A DNA stretch of 48,181 nucleotides from Armatimonadota bacterium (GCA_023511915.1 JAIMAN010000016.1:1-48181); one strand, 5' to 3'. Positions 40,170 to 47,344 are shown, numbered from the stretch's first letter. A program made the numbers and translations. Notes: generated from the letters alone by a model not told the origin.

Positions 40170-40507
40170 GAATCGAGGGGCAAGCGAAGCTGTTGCGCAT
40201 CTACATCGGCGAGACCGACCGCTGGCACGGGCAGCCGCTCTACATGGCAATTCTGCTCAAGGCGCGCGAGATGGGGCTGGCAGGCGGCACGGTGTTTCGG
40301 GGAATCGCAGGCTACGGCGCGAACAGCGTCATCCACACCGCCAACATCTTGCGCCTGTCGGAAGACCTGCCCGTCGTTATCGAAATCGTGGACGCCGACG
40401 AGAAGATTCAGGCGTTCCTACCCGTGCTGGACGAGATGGTCAAAGAGGGGCTGATCCTCATGCGCGAGGTGGAGGTGGTCAGATACGGAAAAACTTCTGC
40501 GGACTGA
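40166..40507 (+). CDS. DUF190 family protein (PII-like fold)
   Basis: 113 residues from the GTG at 40166, which overlaps the crcB stop as GTGA; GGAGGG lies upstream. LLRIYIGETDRWHGQPLYMA and GGTVFRGIAGYG are typical of DUF190. The family has a PII-like fold and is often found with crcB, suggesting a regulatory role in fluoride export; direct evidence is lacking. It ends one base before the convergent DUF488 gene. Confidence 0.9.
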   Translation: MRIEGQAKLLRIYIGETDRWHGQPLYMAILLKAREMGLAGGTVFRGIAGYGANSVIHTANILRLSEDLPVVIEIVDADEKIQAFLPVLDEMVKEGLILMREVEVVRYGKTSAD

Positions 40508-41053
40508 TTACTCTCTGCGCCCTGATTTGCGTGAGGTGCCATAACTATACTCTTCGAACAGGGAGAGTGTGTGTCCCTTCTGACGCTCTGACTCACTGTG
40601 TAGACTTCCATCCGAGAGAATATGCTTAGTATCCACACCGTGATGCCGTAGCAGGTAAGCAGCAATTAGTTTTGCGCGGTGGCAAGCATTCGGATCTTCT
40701 TCTGAACACATCATAACGATCCTGCTGTGCGGAAGTAAAAGAAGTGCATTCACAGCATCTACAAAGTATTGCTTTTGGCAGACACGCTCATAGATGACTT
40801 TACCCGTTTCTGAATATACATCGGGGTCGTCAGGGAAGCCGCCTAACTGTTGTCCAAGGTAGTAGTAGGCTATATTGTATTCGTTTTCCAAGTTTTTCAA
40901 GTGTTCGTAGTTGAAATGGGGTGCGTGCTTACTAAAGGGGCGGCTCCGCACATCCACAACAGCCTCTATGGAATGCAGTTGCAAGAGACGAATGAACCTC
41001 ATCTCGCTGTGGTTCGAGTGCCCAATGCTGTAGACTTGCGGATATGAACGCAT
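40508..41053 (-). CDS. DUF488 domain protein, first of two
   Basis: 181 residues from the ATG at 41053. The N-terminus QVYSIGHSNHSEM, the block EAVVDVRSRPFSKHAPHFNY, LGQQLGGFPDDP, and the C-terminal MMCSEEDPNACHRAKLIA carry the DUF488 landmarks, including the Cys and CHR that form its likely active or metal site. The role is unproven; the family is suggested to be nucleic-acid or nucleotide active. A GGGTATCTT box sits exactly 6 nt before the ATG. It is AT-richer than its neighbours, and divergent from the second DUF488 gene across 60 bp. A longer frame to 41158 would overlap that gene. Confidence 0.85.
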   Translation of the reverse strand: MRSYPQVYSIGHSNHSEMRFIRLLQLHSIEAVVDVRSRPFSKHAPHFNYEHLKNLENEYNIAYYYLGQQLGGFPDDPDVYSETGKVIYERVCQKQYFVDAVNALLLLPHSRIVMMCSEEDPNACHRAKLIAAYLLRHHGVDTKHILSDGSLHSESERQKGHTLSLFEEYSYGTSRKSGRRE

Positions 41054-41059
41054 GCCCAT

Positions 41060-41065
41060 AAGATA
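41060..41065 (-). promoter_or_regulatory. Predicted -10 box (GGGTATCTT) for leaderless DUF488 mRNA
   Basis: Reading leftwards, TATCTT ends exactly 6 nt before the ATG at 41053 with no Shine-Dalgarno. Confidence 0.4.
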
Positions 41066-41084
41066 CCCAATCGACACAAAAACA

Positions 41085-41093
41085 TGGTATAAT
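41085..41093 (+). promoter_or_regulatory. Extended -10 promoter (TGGTATAAT) of the second DUF488 gene
   Basis: TATAAT at 41088-41093 is preceded by TGG, 20 nt before the ATG at 41114. It lies back to back with the leftward promoter at 41060-41065. Confidence 0.6.
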
Positions 41094-41113
41094 ATGTAGG
41101 CGGAGACACTGTT

Positions 41114-41596
41114 ATGAGGGTCTACACCATAGGTGTATACGGATGGTCTGCTGAACACTTTATCACTCGGCTGAGAGAAGAGGGCGTCGAGATGGTCGTC
41201 GATACCCGTCAGCGTAGAGGCGTGCGTGGGAAAGAGTATCGGTTCGCTAACTCACTGGCGCTGCAGGATCTCTTACGACAGCATGGAATCGCATATAAGT
41301 ATATCAAAGCGCTAGCGCCGCCTGTCTCGATACGCCGAGTTCAAAAGCAGATCGATACGGCGGGACGGGTGCGTAAACGCGACAGAGAGAGCCTATCCAG
41401 CGATTACATTACCCAATATGAGCGGCTTGTTCTCGACCGTTACGATTGGTCAGAGTTAGAAGAAATTCGCAAAAGTGGAATCCAAAGTATTGCGCTACTT
41501 TGTGTGGAACGCAACCATGAAGCATGCCACAGGAGTCTGATAGCGTGCCGTCTACAAAAGATCTACGGAGTGGAGGTGTATCATCTAACACCATGA
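41114..41596 (+). CDS. DUF488 domain protein, second of two
   Basis: 160 residues. VYTIGVYGWSAEHFITRLRE and VEMVVDTRQRRGVRGKEYRF match the N-terminal half of DUF488, and ALLCVERNHEACHRSLIACR the Cys/CHR C-terminal motif. It diverges from the first copy in the middle (the arginine-rich RQRRGVRGK replaces RSRPFSKH), so the two are not a recent duplicate. Codon choice includes several ATA, AGA and TTA codons, unlike nearby genes. It overlaps the next gene by 4 bp (ATGA), indicating a linked function with the dual-OB-like protein. Confidence 0.85.
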   Translation: MRVYTIGVYGWSAEHFITRLREEGVEMVVDTRQRRGVRGKEYRFANSLALQDLLRQHGIAYKYIKALAPPVSIRRVQKQIDTAGRVRKRDRESLSSDYITQYERLVLDRYDWSELEEIRKSGIQSIALLCVERNHEACHRSLIACRLQKIYGVEVYHLTP

Positions 41597-42276
41597 ATAT
41601 GACAGTGTTAATCGTGGCAGTGACACACATGCGCGAAGGGCGTTGCTGTGTGGGGGCTTGGCAACTTCAAGACGCAAGCGGTTCAATTGTCCCTATCCGC
41701 CAGTGGCGGTTGCTGAACGCTGACAGAAGTTTTCCGCTTCTTGCCGAGACAAGTTTTCGCGTAGGGCAAGTGTGGCAGGTGCAACTTGAGCCAGCACCAG
41801 AACATCGCATCAGACCCCCACACACTGAGGACAGCTACTTGCACGCCTCGCAGCGTATCGGACACTTGAAGGAACCCCAAGCAATCCGACTGTACAACGG
41901 CTTACTCCGCAATCCCCAAATCCCTATGGTTTATGGGGATATAACACAACTCTTTGACGGGGCGCTGCGCCAAGACGAGAACAGCCAATCGTTTTACTTT
42001 ACACAAAGCGAGTGCCCCAACTACAGTACCTCTTTCTGGATACCCAGACACCCACTCTTTGTGACCGAAGATAGCTATGGAAAACTGAGAGCGGTTAACA
42101 AATCACTGAACATAAACCTCCGATATACTGCAGTGGAACCCAAAATAGGTTGCGGTGAGACTATCCCTGCGGGATCATTACTGCGTGTGTCACTCGCACG
42201 CTTTTGGAGACGCAACGAGGATGAAGAGCTGCGCTCGTATCTAATGCTATCGCAATTCTACGGAACCATCGAGTGA
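41593..42276 (+). CDS. Dual OB-fold-like protein coupled to DUF488
   Basis: 227 residues from the ATG at 41593, overlapping the DUF488 stop as ATGA. It is beta-rich: TVLIVAVTHMREGRCCVGAW and SIVPIRQWRLLNADRSFPLL in the first half, then FRVGQVWQVQLEPAP, and a second half ending RVSLARFWRRNEDEELRSYL. The layout, start VLIVAVTHM, RPxx and the terminal ARFW, matches what I recall as the dual-OB (DuOB) domain found beside DUF488 genes. OB folds bind nucleic acids, so this may be the recognition part of the module. The assignment is from pattern and context, not a search. Confidence 0.65.
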   Translation: MNMTVLIVAVTHMREGRCCVGAWQLQDASGSIVPIRQWRLLNADRSFPLLAETSFRVGQVWQVQLEPAPEHRIRPPHTEDSYLHASQRIGHLKEPQAIRLYNGLLRNPQIPMVYGDITQLFDGALRQDENSQSFYFTQSECPNYSTSFWIPRHPLFVTEDSYGKLRAVNKSLNINLRYTAVEPKIGCGETIPAGSLLRVSLARFWRRNEDEELRSYLMLSQFYGTIE

Positions 42277-42290
42277 ATGTCTCAATAGGG

Positions 42291-42296
42291 TATATC
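42291..42296 (+). promoter_or_regulatory. Predicted -10 box (GGGTATATC) for leaderless thioesterase mRNA
   Basis: TATATC is followed by exactly 6 nt before the ATG at 42303. No Shine-Dalgarno is at a usual distance. Confidence 0.4.
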
Positions 42297-42302
42297 TTAA
42301 AC

Positions 42303-42737
42303 ATGCCAGACGAGCCACTGACCCCCTGGATTGAGACCGCGCCGTTCGAGGTGCGCTATGCCGAAACCGACGCGATGGGCGTGGTCTACTATGCGAACTA
42401 TCTGGTATGGTTCGAGGCGGCGCGGGGAACTTTCTGCCGCGCGTATGACATCGATTATGTCGCGCTGGAAACAAGCGGCACGCCCGCAGCGGTGGTGGAG
42501 GCGTACTGCCGCTACCGCGCGCCCGCCCGGTACGGCGATACGGTGATTACGCGCGTGCGCCTGACCGAACTCAAGGGCAGCAGCATGCGCTTTGAGTACC
42601 AAGTTGTCAACGCCGCCGACCGCCGTCTGCTGGCGGAGGGCTGGACGCGCCATGTGTGGATCACGCGCGAGGGGAAGCCGACGCGCTGTCCCGATGTGAT
42701 TCGGCAGCGGGTGGAACGGCGCGCCGACTCAGGGTAA
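42303..42737 (+). CDS. Hot-dog-fold acyl-CoA thioesterase (YbgC/4HBT-like)
   Basis: 144 residues. EVRYAETDAMGVVYYANYLV is the 4-hydroxybenzoyl-CoA thioesterase signature with the catalytic aspartate in ETDAMG, followed by WFEAARG. The family hydrolyses short-chain or aromatic acyl-CoAs in the cytosol; substrate unknown. The ATG at 42303 is used rather than the upstream 42273, since the latter overlaps the previous gene's end. The last 77 bp overlap the convergent PAP2 gene. Confidence 0.92.
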   Translation: MPDEPLTPWIETAPFEVRYAETDAMGVVYYANYLVWFEAARGTFCRAYDIDYVALETSGTPAAVVEAYCRYRAPARYGDTVITRVRLTELKGSSMRFEYQVVNAADRRLLAEGWTRHVWITREGKPTRCPDVIRQRVERRADSG

Positions 42738-43272
42738 GGTACACCAGCGCGCCCCATAGCATCCCAATCGCCGCGCCTGTGAGCACATCGGAGGGGTAAT
42801 GCACACCGCGATAGACGCGCGACAGCCCCACCAGCCCCGCCAGCAGCAGCGCGCTGTAGCCCCACCAGCGATAGCGCGTGCGATAGGTCAGCAGGAACAC
42901 CCAGCACGCCAGCGCGAACGCCGTCGTCGTGTGTCCCGACGGGAACGAGTTGTGGAAAATCCGCTCGTCGGGGGCGACAATCGCGTCGGGCAGGTTCGAC
43001 GGGCGCAGGCGCGGAACCGTGCGCTTGAGAACCTGCGCCATAACGCCGCTGCCCACAAATGCCACAACGCCAGGCAACAGCACCACCCGCCCGACTGAAT
43101 AGCCCACCCGCCGCCACGCCAGATACCCCGACGCTGCCGCCAACAGCAGCAACTGCACCCAGCCCAGCCCCAGACTCGTGATGAGCCACATCACGGGGTC
43201 GAGCAGCGGGTGGCTCAGCCCGTGATTGATGGCGTAGAACAGCTCGCGGTCGTAGTGGGTCAGCGTCTCCAT
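42661..43272 (-). CDS. PAP2 family lipid phosphatase
   Basis: 203 residues with about five membrane helices. All three PAP2 motifs are present: KRTVPRLRP, FPSGHTTTAF and SRVYRGVHYPSDV, so the active site is intact. Such enzymes remove phosphate from lipids such as undecaprenyl pyrophosphate or phosphatidic acid at the outer face of the inner membrane. Its ATG overlaps the aldehyde-dehydrogenase-like stop by one base. Its last 77 bp are antisense to the thioesterase gene. Confidence 0.93.
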   Translation of the reverse strand: METLTHYDRELFYAINHGLSHPLLDPVMWLITSLGLGWVQLLLLAAASGYLAWRRVGYSVGRVVLLPGVVAFVGSGVMAQVLKRTVPRLRPSNLPDAIVAPDERIFHNSFPSGHTTTAFALACWVFLLTYRTRYRWWGYSALLLAGLVGLSRVYRGVHYPSDVLTGAAIGMLWGALVYLTLSRRAVPPAAESHRDSASASPRA

Positions 43273-44699
43273 CAGAACAGCGCCATTTTGCCGAAGCCTA
43301 CATACTTCGGCTGGCTCAAGCGTTCGATGCGCTGCAGCATGTCTTCAAAGCACATGTGGTGTTCCTGCAGGTCGCCGCGCACGACGGGGTCGATCGGCAA
43401 GGTAGGCGTGTCGTTGATATGCACGCTGAGGGCGCGGGCGTGGCGGGCGAGTTCGAACGCTTCGGCAATATCGCGCGTGTAGACCGCCAGCCGCACGCCA
43501 ATCGATAAACAGTTCAGCTGACGCAGCAACTCGTGGGGCGTCTCGTAGGCGTGCAGGATGACGACGGGTCCGAACACCGCTTCGGCGTAGAGCGGGCTGT
43601 CTGGGGGCACATCGGTCAGCACGGTGGGCAGGTAGAAGGGCGGTTCCGCCTTTGCGCCTGTCAGCGCACGCGCGCCGCGCTGTAGGGCGTCGTCCACCCA
43701 CTGGGCGACGCGCTCCAACGCGCGCGGGTGAATCAGCGGCGGCAGTGAGGTGGTCTCGTCCATCGGGTTGCCCGCGCGCAGAGGGGCAAGACGCTCGGCT
43801 AGGGCGTTCGCCAGCGGCTCCAGCAGGCTCTGGTGCGCCCACACATGCTGAATCGAGGTCGCCGACTGCCCCGCCATCATAAACCCGCAGCAGGCGACCA
43901 CTTCGGCGACCAGTTCGGGGTCGGCAGTGGGGCACGCGACCAGCACGCCGAGCGTGTCCAGCTCCATCTCGATGCGTTTCGCGCTCGCCTGCACGGGCAG
44001 GTTCAGCCCCACCTCGCGGCTGCCCGTGAAGGTCAGCATCTGCACCAGCGGGTGCGCCGCCAGCGCATGTCCCAGATCCTCGCCCTTGCCAGTGAGGATG
44101 CTCAGCGCTTCGGGGGGCATGCCCGCGCGGTACAGCAGCAGTCCCAGCCGCAGCACGGTCAGCGGGGCTTCGGTGGACGGCTTAAGGATGACGGCGTTGC
44201 CCGCGGCGATGGCAGGTGCAGCTTTTTGCGCCGCGTGCGCCAGCGGCAGGTTGAACGCCAAAATAGACGCCACCACGCCCAGCGGCTCGCGCGCCCAGAA
44301 CCCGAACCGCGACGCGCCGTCCGTGAACGACTCAGGCGGGAACTGCGTCGCGCGGGGGTGGTGGCACGCCTCCGCCGCCAGCTCAAAAACCATCGCCGCG
44401 CGCTCGACCTCGATGCGCGACTCGCCAATCAGTTTGCCCGTCTCTTGGGTCAGCAGCGTCGCCAGTGCGCCACGCTCTTGGCGAATCAGCTCGGCGACAT
44501 GGCGCAGGATGGCGGCGCGTTGGCTGAGGGGCATCTCGCGCATCTTCTCTGCGCCGTGCCGCGCCAGCGCGACCGCTTGGTCGACATGCACTGCGCCCCC
44601 GCGCGCCACATGGTCGACGGGCTCGCCCGTGTAGGGGTTCAGCACCGCCAGCCACTCCTCTGCGCCGACCAGATGCCCGCCAATCAGCATTTTTTGCAT
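43272..44699 (-). CDS. Aldehyde-dehydrogenase-like protein lacking the catalytic cysteine
   Basis: 475 residues, full-length ALDH fold. The NAD site is present in SILAFNLPLAHAAQKAAPAI (N150) and AVILKPSTEAPLTVL, and FTGSREVGLN is conserved. The catalytic cysteine, normally in GQ-x-C-T, is replaced by A280 in MAGQSATSIQHVW, with GCG as its codon. The usual ELGG is E246-L-D-T and EEIFGPV is EAVFGPV, so the conserved second glutamate is lost. The family reaction cannot proceed without the cysteine. It may be a pseudoenzyme, a nucleotide-binding regulator or a different activity. It sits between ridA (2 bp upstream) and PAP2 in one operon. Confidence 0.88.
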   Translation of the reverse strand: MQKMLIGGHLVGAEEWLAVLNPYTGEPVDHVARGGAVHVDQAVALARHGAEKMREMPLSQRAAILRHVAELIRQERGALATLLTQETGKLIGESRIEVERAAMVFELAAEACHHPRATQFPPESFTDGASRFGFWAREPLGVVASILAFNLPLAHAAQKAAPAIAAGNAVILKPSTEAPLTVLRLGLLLYRAGMPPEALSILTGKGEDLGHALAAHPLVQMLTFTGSREVGLNLPVQASAKRIEMELDTLGVLVACPTADPELVAEVVACCGFMMAGQSATSIQHVWAHQSLLEPLANALAERLAPLRAGNPMDETTSLPPLIHPRALERVAQWVDDALQRGARALTGAKAEPPFYLPTVLTDVPPDSPLYAEAVFGPVVILHAYETPHELLRQLNCLSIGVRLAVYTRDIAEAFELARHARALSVHINDTPTLPIDPVVRGDLQEHHMCFEDMLQRIERLSQPKYVGFGKMALF

Positions 44700-44701
44700 G
44701 G

Positions 44702-45088
44702 CTAACCCCCTGCGTAGGCAATCGCTTCAATCTCCACTTGCACGCCTTTAGGCAACGCGCTCACCTGCACCGTCGCGCGGGCAGGATACGGCGGACGGAA
44801 GTAGGTCGCGTACACTTCGTTCATCTCCGCGAACATGCTGAGGTCGGTCAGGTAAATCGTCGTCTTCACGATGCTGTCCAGGTTCAGCCCCAGCGCGGTC
44901 AGCACCGCCTGCAGGTTCTGCAGCACCTGTCGGGTCTGCGCTTCGATACCGCCTTCAACCACCTCGCCTGTGTGCGGGTCTACGGGGATTTGCCCCGACA
45001 GGAACACCCAGTCGCCCACGCGCACGGCTTGCGCGTAGGGTCCAATCGGCGCGGGCGCGTCTTGGGAAAGGATTGCTTGTTTGTGCAT
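44702..45088 (-). CDS. ridA: RidA family reactive enamine/imine deaminase
   Basis: 128 residues. APAPIGPYAQAVRVGDWVFL, SGQIPVDPHTG, the conserved arginine in RATVQVSALPKGVQVEIEAI and the C-terminal EIEAIAYA are diagnostic. RidA hydrolyses 2-aminoacrylate and related imines formed by PLP enzymes, protecting the cell. AGAGGTGAGG precedes the ATG. It begins the ridA-ALDH-like-PAP2 leftward operon. Confidence 0.95.
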   Translation of the reverse strand: MHKQAILSQDAPAPIGPYAQAVRVGDWVFLSGQIPVDPHTGEVVEGGIEAQTRQVLQNLQAVLTALGLNLDSIVKTTIYLTDLSMFAEMNEVYATYFRPPYPARATVQVSALPKGVQVEIEAIAYAGG

Positions 45089-45108
45089 CGCCTCACCTCT
45101 GGAAAGAG

Positions 45109-45114
45109 AGTATA
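45109..45114 (-). promoter_or_regulatory. Predicted -10 box (GGGTATACT) of the ridA operon
   Basis: Reading leftwards, TATACT preceded by GGG lies 20 nt before the ridA ATG. A ribosome-binding site fits between. Confidence 0.5.
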
Positions 45115-45136
45115 CCCCTCAGAGGCGCACGCGCGA

Positions 45137-45404
45137 TTACTCGTTCGCCGGCTCACCGCGCAGCCTTTTGAGTTCCGCTTCCAGCTCGGCGAGGCGTTGC
45201 TCGGCTTGCTCGGCGCGCTGCTCGGCTTGCTCAGCGCGTTGGCGTTCCGCCTCCTCCCCTGTCGGCACTAACCGACCCTCCGCGTCATAATACCGCAACC
45301 ACCGATACCGCCAACCCAAAAACGGCGCGTTCGGCTTGTAGCAGGTCGTCGGGTGGGGCGACCTGCGGTTGTTCGAGCGCGCTGGGCACAGCGGTTTTGG
45401 GCAT
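45137..45404 (-). pseudogene. Uma2 family remnant with internal deletion and frame change
   Basis: The ATG at 45404 reads MPKTAVPSALEQPQVAPPDD, which resembles the N-terminus of long Uma2 (DUF820) proteins. Then the frame shifts. In another frame the sequence continues CYKPNAPFLGWRYRWLRYYD and DAEGRLVPTGEEAERQRAEQ, and ends in a coiled coil (repeated AEQAEQR units), which is a common Uma2 C-terminus. The catalytic core is missing, so a deletion removed the middle and joined out of frame. A normal gene is about 200-250 codons. Its promoter, TATACT 6 nt before the ATG, is still recognisable. Confidence 0.65.
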
Positions 45405-45410
45405 AAATAC

Positions 45411-45416
45411 AGTATA
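45411..45416 (-). promoter_or_regulatory. Predicted -10 box (GGGTATACT) of the Uma2 remnant
   Basis: Reading leftwards, TATACT ends exactly 6 nt before the ATG at 45404, another leaderless-type arrangement. Confidence 0.45.
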
Positions 45417-45582
45417 CCCGATGCGCAGCACGGAGCAGGCGCGAGGCATAAAAAAAAAGACGCGCTTGTTGGCAGAAATCTGCGTTCCCATCGGCGTATT
45501 TATCATATACGGGGGCAACGATGCGAGCCAACGACGGCTATGTGGAGTGGAAGGTTTGCTCTCCCCAAGGGGGTGACGCGAG

Positions 45583-46017
45583 ATGAGCAACCAGTTGCTC
45601 GGAGTTCTCGGTTCTTTGGCAGTCGGCGTGTTTGCCGCCAGCTCTTGGTTTCTGGTGCTGGCGGCAATCCAGATGGCGAGTCTGTGGCGCGCTGGGCAGA
45701 TGACGACGCAGGCAGCGGTTGCTTCGGTCGCGCTCCCGCCGTGGTGGCAGCTTATGATATGGGGGCTGGGCGTCCCCGCGCCGATGTACCTGCTGTGGGA
45801 CTCGCTGAACGCGCGTTATCGACGGCTTGTGTTAGCGATGTTGAGCGTCGGCGCGATGGCGCTTACCTTGCTCATTCTGGGATTCCTGAACGGGTTCGAG
45901 TCGCTGCGCACCCCTGCGTTGCTTGTCGTGAGCGCGTTGTACGCGCTGCTCTGCGGTACAATCATAGGAGGCGGCATATGGTTTCTCAAAACGCGGTTGT
46001 TTGCCGAAGAGGGCTGA
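45583..46017 (+). CDS. Multi-pass membrane protein of unknown function
   Basis: 144 residues with about four predicted membrane helices: residues about 6-32, 50-72, 84-104 and 112-134. I do not recognise the family. GGGGGTGA lies before the ATG. It overlaps the pseudopilin gene by 40 bp, so both are on one transcript and the two products may act together at the membrane, possibly in pilus assembly; this is inference. Confidence 0.7.
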   Translation: MSNQLLGVLGSLAVGVFAASSWFLVLAAIQMASLWRAGQMTTQAAVASVALPPWWQLMIWGLGVPAPMYLLWDSLNARYRRLVLAMLSVGAMALTLLILGFLNGFESLRTPALLVVSALYALLCGTIIGGGIWFLKTRLFAEEG

Positions 46018-46232
46018 CCCTCATCGAGCTGTTGGTCGTGGTCGCGATTATTGCGCTGCTGGCGGCGCTGCTCCTGCCCGTGGTCAACTACGCTCGCAAA
46101 CGCGGCTACGAGGCGACTTGTCTAAGCAACCTGCGCCAGCTGAGCGCGGCGTGGCAGCTCTACACAGAAGACTACAAAGACTACCCTCCGTCGCTTGCTG
46201 ACCTTCTCCCCTACACCAAACGGGGGGCTTGA
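45978..46232 (+). CDS. Type IV pseudopilin-like protein, apparently cut short
   Basis: 84 residues. The prepilin cleavage site CRRG|LTLIELLVVVAIIAL follows a short leader, with E at position 5 of the mature protein, then the hydrophobic helix AALLLPVVNYARKRGYEA and SNLRQLSAAWQLYTEDYKDY, usual for secretion-type pseudopilins. It starts at the ATG at 45978 (TAGGAGG upstream). The stop follows a G6 run (46222-46227). In another frame it could continue as RARDWELFSDMPCPRDACPE to a stop at 46327, so a frameshift is suspected. Members of the family are usually over 130 residues. It converges on cdaA. Confidence 0.75.
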   Translation: MVSQNAVVCRRGLTLIELLVVVAIIALLAALLLPVVNYARKRGYEATCLSNLRQLSAAWQLYTEDYKDYPPSLADLLPYTKRGA

Positions 46233-46352
46233 TTCGGGCGCGCGATTGGGAGCTGTTTTCAGATATGCCCTGCCCGCGTGATGCATGTCCCGAACGGTAT
46301 GAGATGCAGGAAGTGCCGTGTTTCTGAGCGGCGCGGGGAGCTGTGTTCCAAT

Positions 46353-47240
46353 TTACGCCGTCTTCTCCTCCGTGCGCTCTTCGGTGCGTCGTTCCGTGCG
46401 GGTGCGGCGCACGCTGGAGAGGGTCGCGCCCATGCGTTCCAAGATGCGCGGGCGCGCCTCGCCCGTGAGTAGGTCGCTTAGCAGGCGGCGCAGGTGGTCG
46501 GCGTCCACATTCTGCGTCCACGCGCCGTCCACCGCCACCGTAATCTGCCCCGTCTCCTCCGAGACGATAATCGCGACGCAATCGGAGGTCTCCGTGACGC
46601 CAATCCCCGCGCGGTGGCGCGTGTGCATCGTGCTGGGGATGTCGGGGTTCTGGCTGATTTCGGGGAAGTAGACGGCGGCTTCAACGATTTCCGCGCCGCG
46701 CAGGATGACCGCGCCGTCGTGCAACGGCGAGCCGGGGTAGAAAATCGTGCGCAGCAGGGGCGAGGTCGCCTCCGCTTGCAACTCCACGCCGTTGCCCTCC
46801 GCCACGCGGTCTTTGCGCTCCCACACAATCAGCGCGCCAATCCGATCGCGCGCCATCTGCTGCACCGCGCTGACCACCTCGTTGATGGCGCGCTGAATCG
46901 GCGCGGCATCCGCCCCCACCCCCAAACTACTGCGCCAGAACTCCACGCGCCCGATGGTCTCCAGCACGCGGCGCAACTCAGGGAAAAACAGGATCACCAG
47001 CGCGACAGGACCCAGCGTGGTCATGCGATCCAGCAGCCAGTGGATGGTCTCCAGTCCCAGCGCGTCGCTCAGATACAGCGCCAGCACGAACACCAGCAGC
47101 CCGACCAGCACCTGATAGGCGCGTGTGCCTTTCGCCAGCAGCAGCAGGCGATAAATCAGGAACGCCACCAGCAGCGTATCTACTGCTAAGATTGCCCAGC
47201 GCGCTGCGATATGCTCCGCTATCCGTAGCCAGTCGCTCAA
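46353..47240 (-). CDS. cdaA: Diadenylate cyclase CdaA
   Basis: About 295 residues. Three N-terminal membrane helices (about 14-90) are followed by the DisA_N cyclase domain, with the DGA motif in GSPLHDGAVILRGAEI and the RHR motif in MHTRHRAGIG. It makes cyclic di-AMP from two ATP. The TTG at 47240 is chosen because the protein then begins LSDWLRIAEHI as in the family, and GGGGA lies upstream. The frame's other possible start, TTG at 47282, falls within the terminator T-run of sufB. The Arg/Glu-rich C-terminal tail (about 270-295) is unusual. No c-di-AMP riboswitch is seen. Confidence 0.92.
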   Translation of the reverse strand: MSDWLRIAEHIAARWAILAVDTLLVAFLIYRLLLLAKGTRAYQVLVGLLVFVLALYLSDALGLETIHWLLDRMTTLGPVALVILFFPELRRVLETIGRVEFWRSSLGVGADAAPIQRAINEVVSAVQQMARDRIGALIVWERKDRVAEGNGVELQAEATSPLLRTIFYPGSPLHDGAVILRGAEIVEAAVYFPEISQNPDIPSTMHTRHRAGIGVTETSDCVAIIVSEETGQITVAVDGAWTQNVDADHLRRLLSDLLTGEARPRILERMGATLSSVRRTRTERRTEERTEEKTA

Positions 47241-47278
47241 CTCGGTTCCCCGCGTATATATTATGCACGATTCGCGTC

Positions 47279-47315
47279 GCAAAAAACGCCCCCCAGCGCA
47301 GGGCTGGAGGGCGTT
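47279..47315 (-). terminator. Rho-independent terminator of sufB
   Basis: On the minus strand AACGCCCTCCAGC pairs with GCTGGGGGGCGTT (one G-U pair) across a 5-nt loop, followed by TTTTTT. Arms lie at 47285-47297 and 47303-47315. It begins 30 bp after the sufB stop and separates it from cdaA. Confidence 0.9.
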
Positions 47316-47344
47316 CTCGGGAGCGGGTTGGCGTGAGAAGCCGT

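Noticed and set aside
43833-44705. Long rightward open frame opposite the aldehyde-dehydrogenase-like gene
   Set aside because: Arg/Gln/His-rich composition without motifs. High-GC antisense shadow.
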